This document shows positions 1 to 19,116 of a stretch of DNA of 19,116 bases, piece by piece; the stretch's first letter is position 1; the number at the start of each line of letters is the position of its first letter. Source of the stretch: Pseudofrankia asymbiotica. Its GTDB lineage: Bacteria; Actinomycetota; Actinomycetes; Frankiales; Frankiaceae. The position numbers and the translations under genes are program-made. The notes below the pieces were generated by a model that was not told where the DNA came from, did no database searches, and saw only the letters and a list, made by a program, of their open reading frames with translations. The stretch is from NCBI RefSeq assembly GCF_001983105.1, contig NZ_MOMC01000009.1, positions 23,589-42,704 on the forward strand. The letters run 5' to 3'.

Positions 1-2
1 CC

Positions 3-18863
<18,861 letters not shown>

Positions 18864-18870
18864 GTCGCTC

Positions 18871-18898
18871 CAACCAGGCCATTCCAACCAGGCCATTC
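18871..18898. repeat. Perfect 14-bp tandem repeat (two copies) downstream of the NRPS stop
   Basis: CAACCAGGCCATTC occurs at 18871-18884 and 18885-18898. A weak third copy follows at 18899-18912, matching at 9 of 14 bases. It begins seven bases after the TGA, is the least GC-rich part of the window, and has no obvious coding role. Confidence 0.9.
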
Positions 18899-18920
18899 CG
18901 ACCGAGCCACGCCATGACCC

Positions 18921-18938
18921 CGGGCCGAGACCGGCCCG
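18921..18938 (+). other. GC hairpin in the intergenic gap
   Basis: CGGGCCG (18921-18927) can pair with CGGCCCG (18932-18938) around an AGAC loop, a 7-bp all-GC stem. There is no T-run after it, so it is not a classical terminator. It ends 12 nt before the ribosome binding site of the next gene and could attenuate or protect the transcript, or be chance in GC-rich DNA. Confidence 0.5.
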
Positions 18939-18950
18939 CGGCTGACCAAA

Positions 18951-18955
18951 GAGAG
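18951..18955 (+). promoter_or_regulatory. Ribosome binding site of the downstream gene
   Basis: GAGAG lies in a purine run (AAAGAGAGAAA, 18948-18958), eight bases before GTG at 18964. It is the best Shine-Dalgarno candidate in the gap and decides the start chosen for the next gene. I see no palindromic iron-box-like operator in the 100-nt gap; any such control would sit upstream of the NRPS, outside the window. Confidence 0.65.
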
Positions 18956-18963
18956 AAACCACA

Positions 18964-19116
18964 GTGCGAGACAGGCTGAAACTCAGTGGGGTGCGCATGG
19001 CCGGCACGACGGACGCGCACCGCGAGGAGATCCTGGACCTGGCCATCGGTCCGGTGCCGGAATGGGGCGCCGGCTGCGCGCGGGACATGATCGCGACGCT
19101 GCGGTCCAACGCCGAG
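18964..19116 (+). CDS. Unrecognised protein, N-terminal 51 codons only
   Basis: The frame from GTG 18964 is open to the right edge (51 codons, no stop) and begins MRDRLKLSGVRMAGTTDAHR. GTG is preferred because of GAGAG eight bases upstream. An in-frame ATG at 18997 (residue 12), with GTGGGG a few bases before it, is an alternative start. I do not recognise the family from this fragment: there is no signal peptide, membrane segment or nucleotide-binding motif, and the later part (EWGAGCARDMIATLRSNAE) looks like a soluble helical segment. It lies 100 nt after the NRPS on the same strand, so it could be co-transcribed and take part in the same pathway, but that is inference. Confidence 0.6.
   Translation, partial: MRDRLKLSGVRMAGTTDAHREEILDLAIGPVPEWGAGCARDMIATLRSNAE

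Noticed and set aside
18914..18979. Small leader ORF (ATG 18914 to TGA 18979, 21 codons) in the intergenic gap
   Set aside because: It has no ribosome binding site and overlaps both the hairpin and the better-supported GTG start at 18964.
18997..19060. TetR-type regulator start in the downstream gene (REEILDLA resembles TetR N termini)
   Set aside because: The residues after it do not continue as a TetR helix-turn-helix (no IAxxAGVS-like segment), so the similarity is superficial.

Overview
The window is a single very GC-rich stretch whose third codon positions are almost all G or C. Together with the actinobacterial style of the protein motifs, this points to an actinomycete. Ala/Asp/Pro-rich low-complexity expansions would fit Frankiaceae or a similar high-GC lineage, but I cannot fix the genus.

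Nearly everything (bases 1-18863) is one reading frame: the 3' part of a giant multimodular non-ribosomal peptide synthetase (NRPS). The 5' end lies outside the window, which opens in the linker after a condensation (C) domain. Residue numbers below count the in-frame GTG at base 6 as residue 1; this is a numbering anchor, not a start codon. Domain order: [C1 upstream]-A1-PCP1 / C2-A2-PCP2-E2 / C3-A3(with inserted methyltransferase)-PCP3 / C4-A4-PCP4 / C5-PCP5-E5-stop. There is no thioesterase or reductase domain.

Hand-read ten-residue specificity codes give: A1 DPLQLGLVWK (Gly-like), A2 DFWNIGMVHK (Thr), A3 DMENMGLINK (one residue from the N5-hydroxyornithine code DMENLGLINK), and A4 DGEDLGLVDK (unassigned, acidic pocket, probably a basic residue). 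A hydroxyornithine-type A domain with an inserted N-methyltransferase suggests a hydroxamate siderophore with a segment like Gly - D-(allo-)Thr - N-Me-hydroxyOrn - basic residue - final residue.

The unusual points are at catalytic sites. C3 has lost both histidines of HHxxxDG (it reads QVLLWDG). The last module has no A domain. Its epimerase-like domain E5 has Gln in place of the conserved Glu of the ExHGRE motif. The assembly line therefore seems to need an amino acid loaded onto PCP5 by another A domain, and a release mechanism that is not a C-terminal thioesterase.

After the stop come a 100-nt gap (14-bp tandem repeat, GC hairpin, ribosome binding site) and the first 51 codons of a second, unrecognised same-strand gene that runs off the window.
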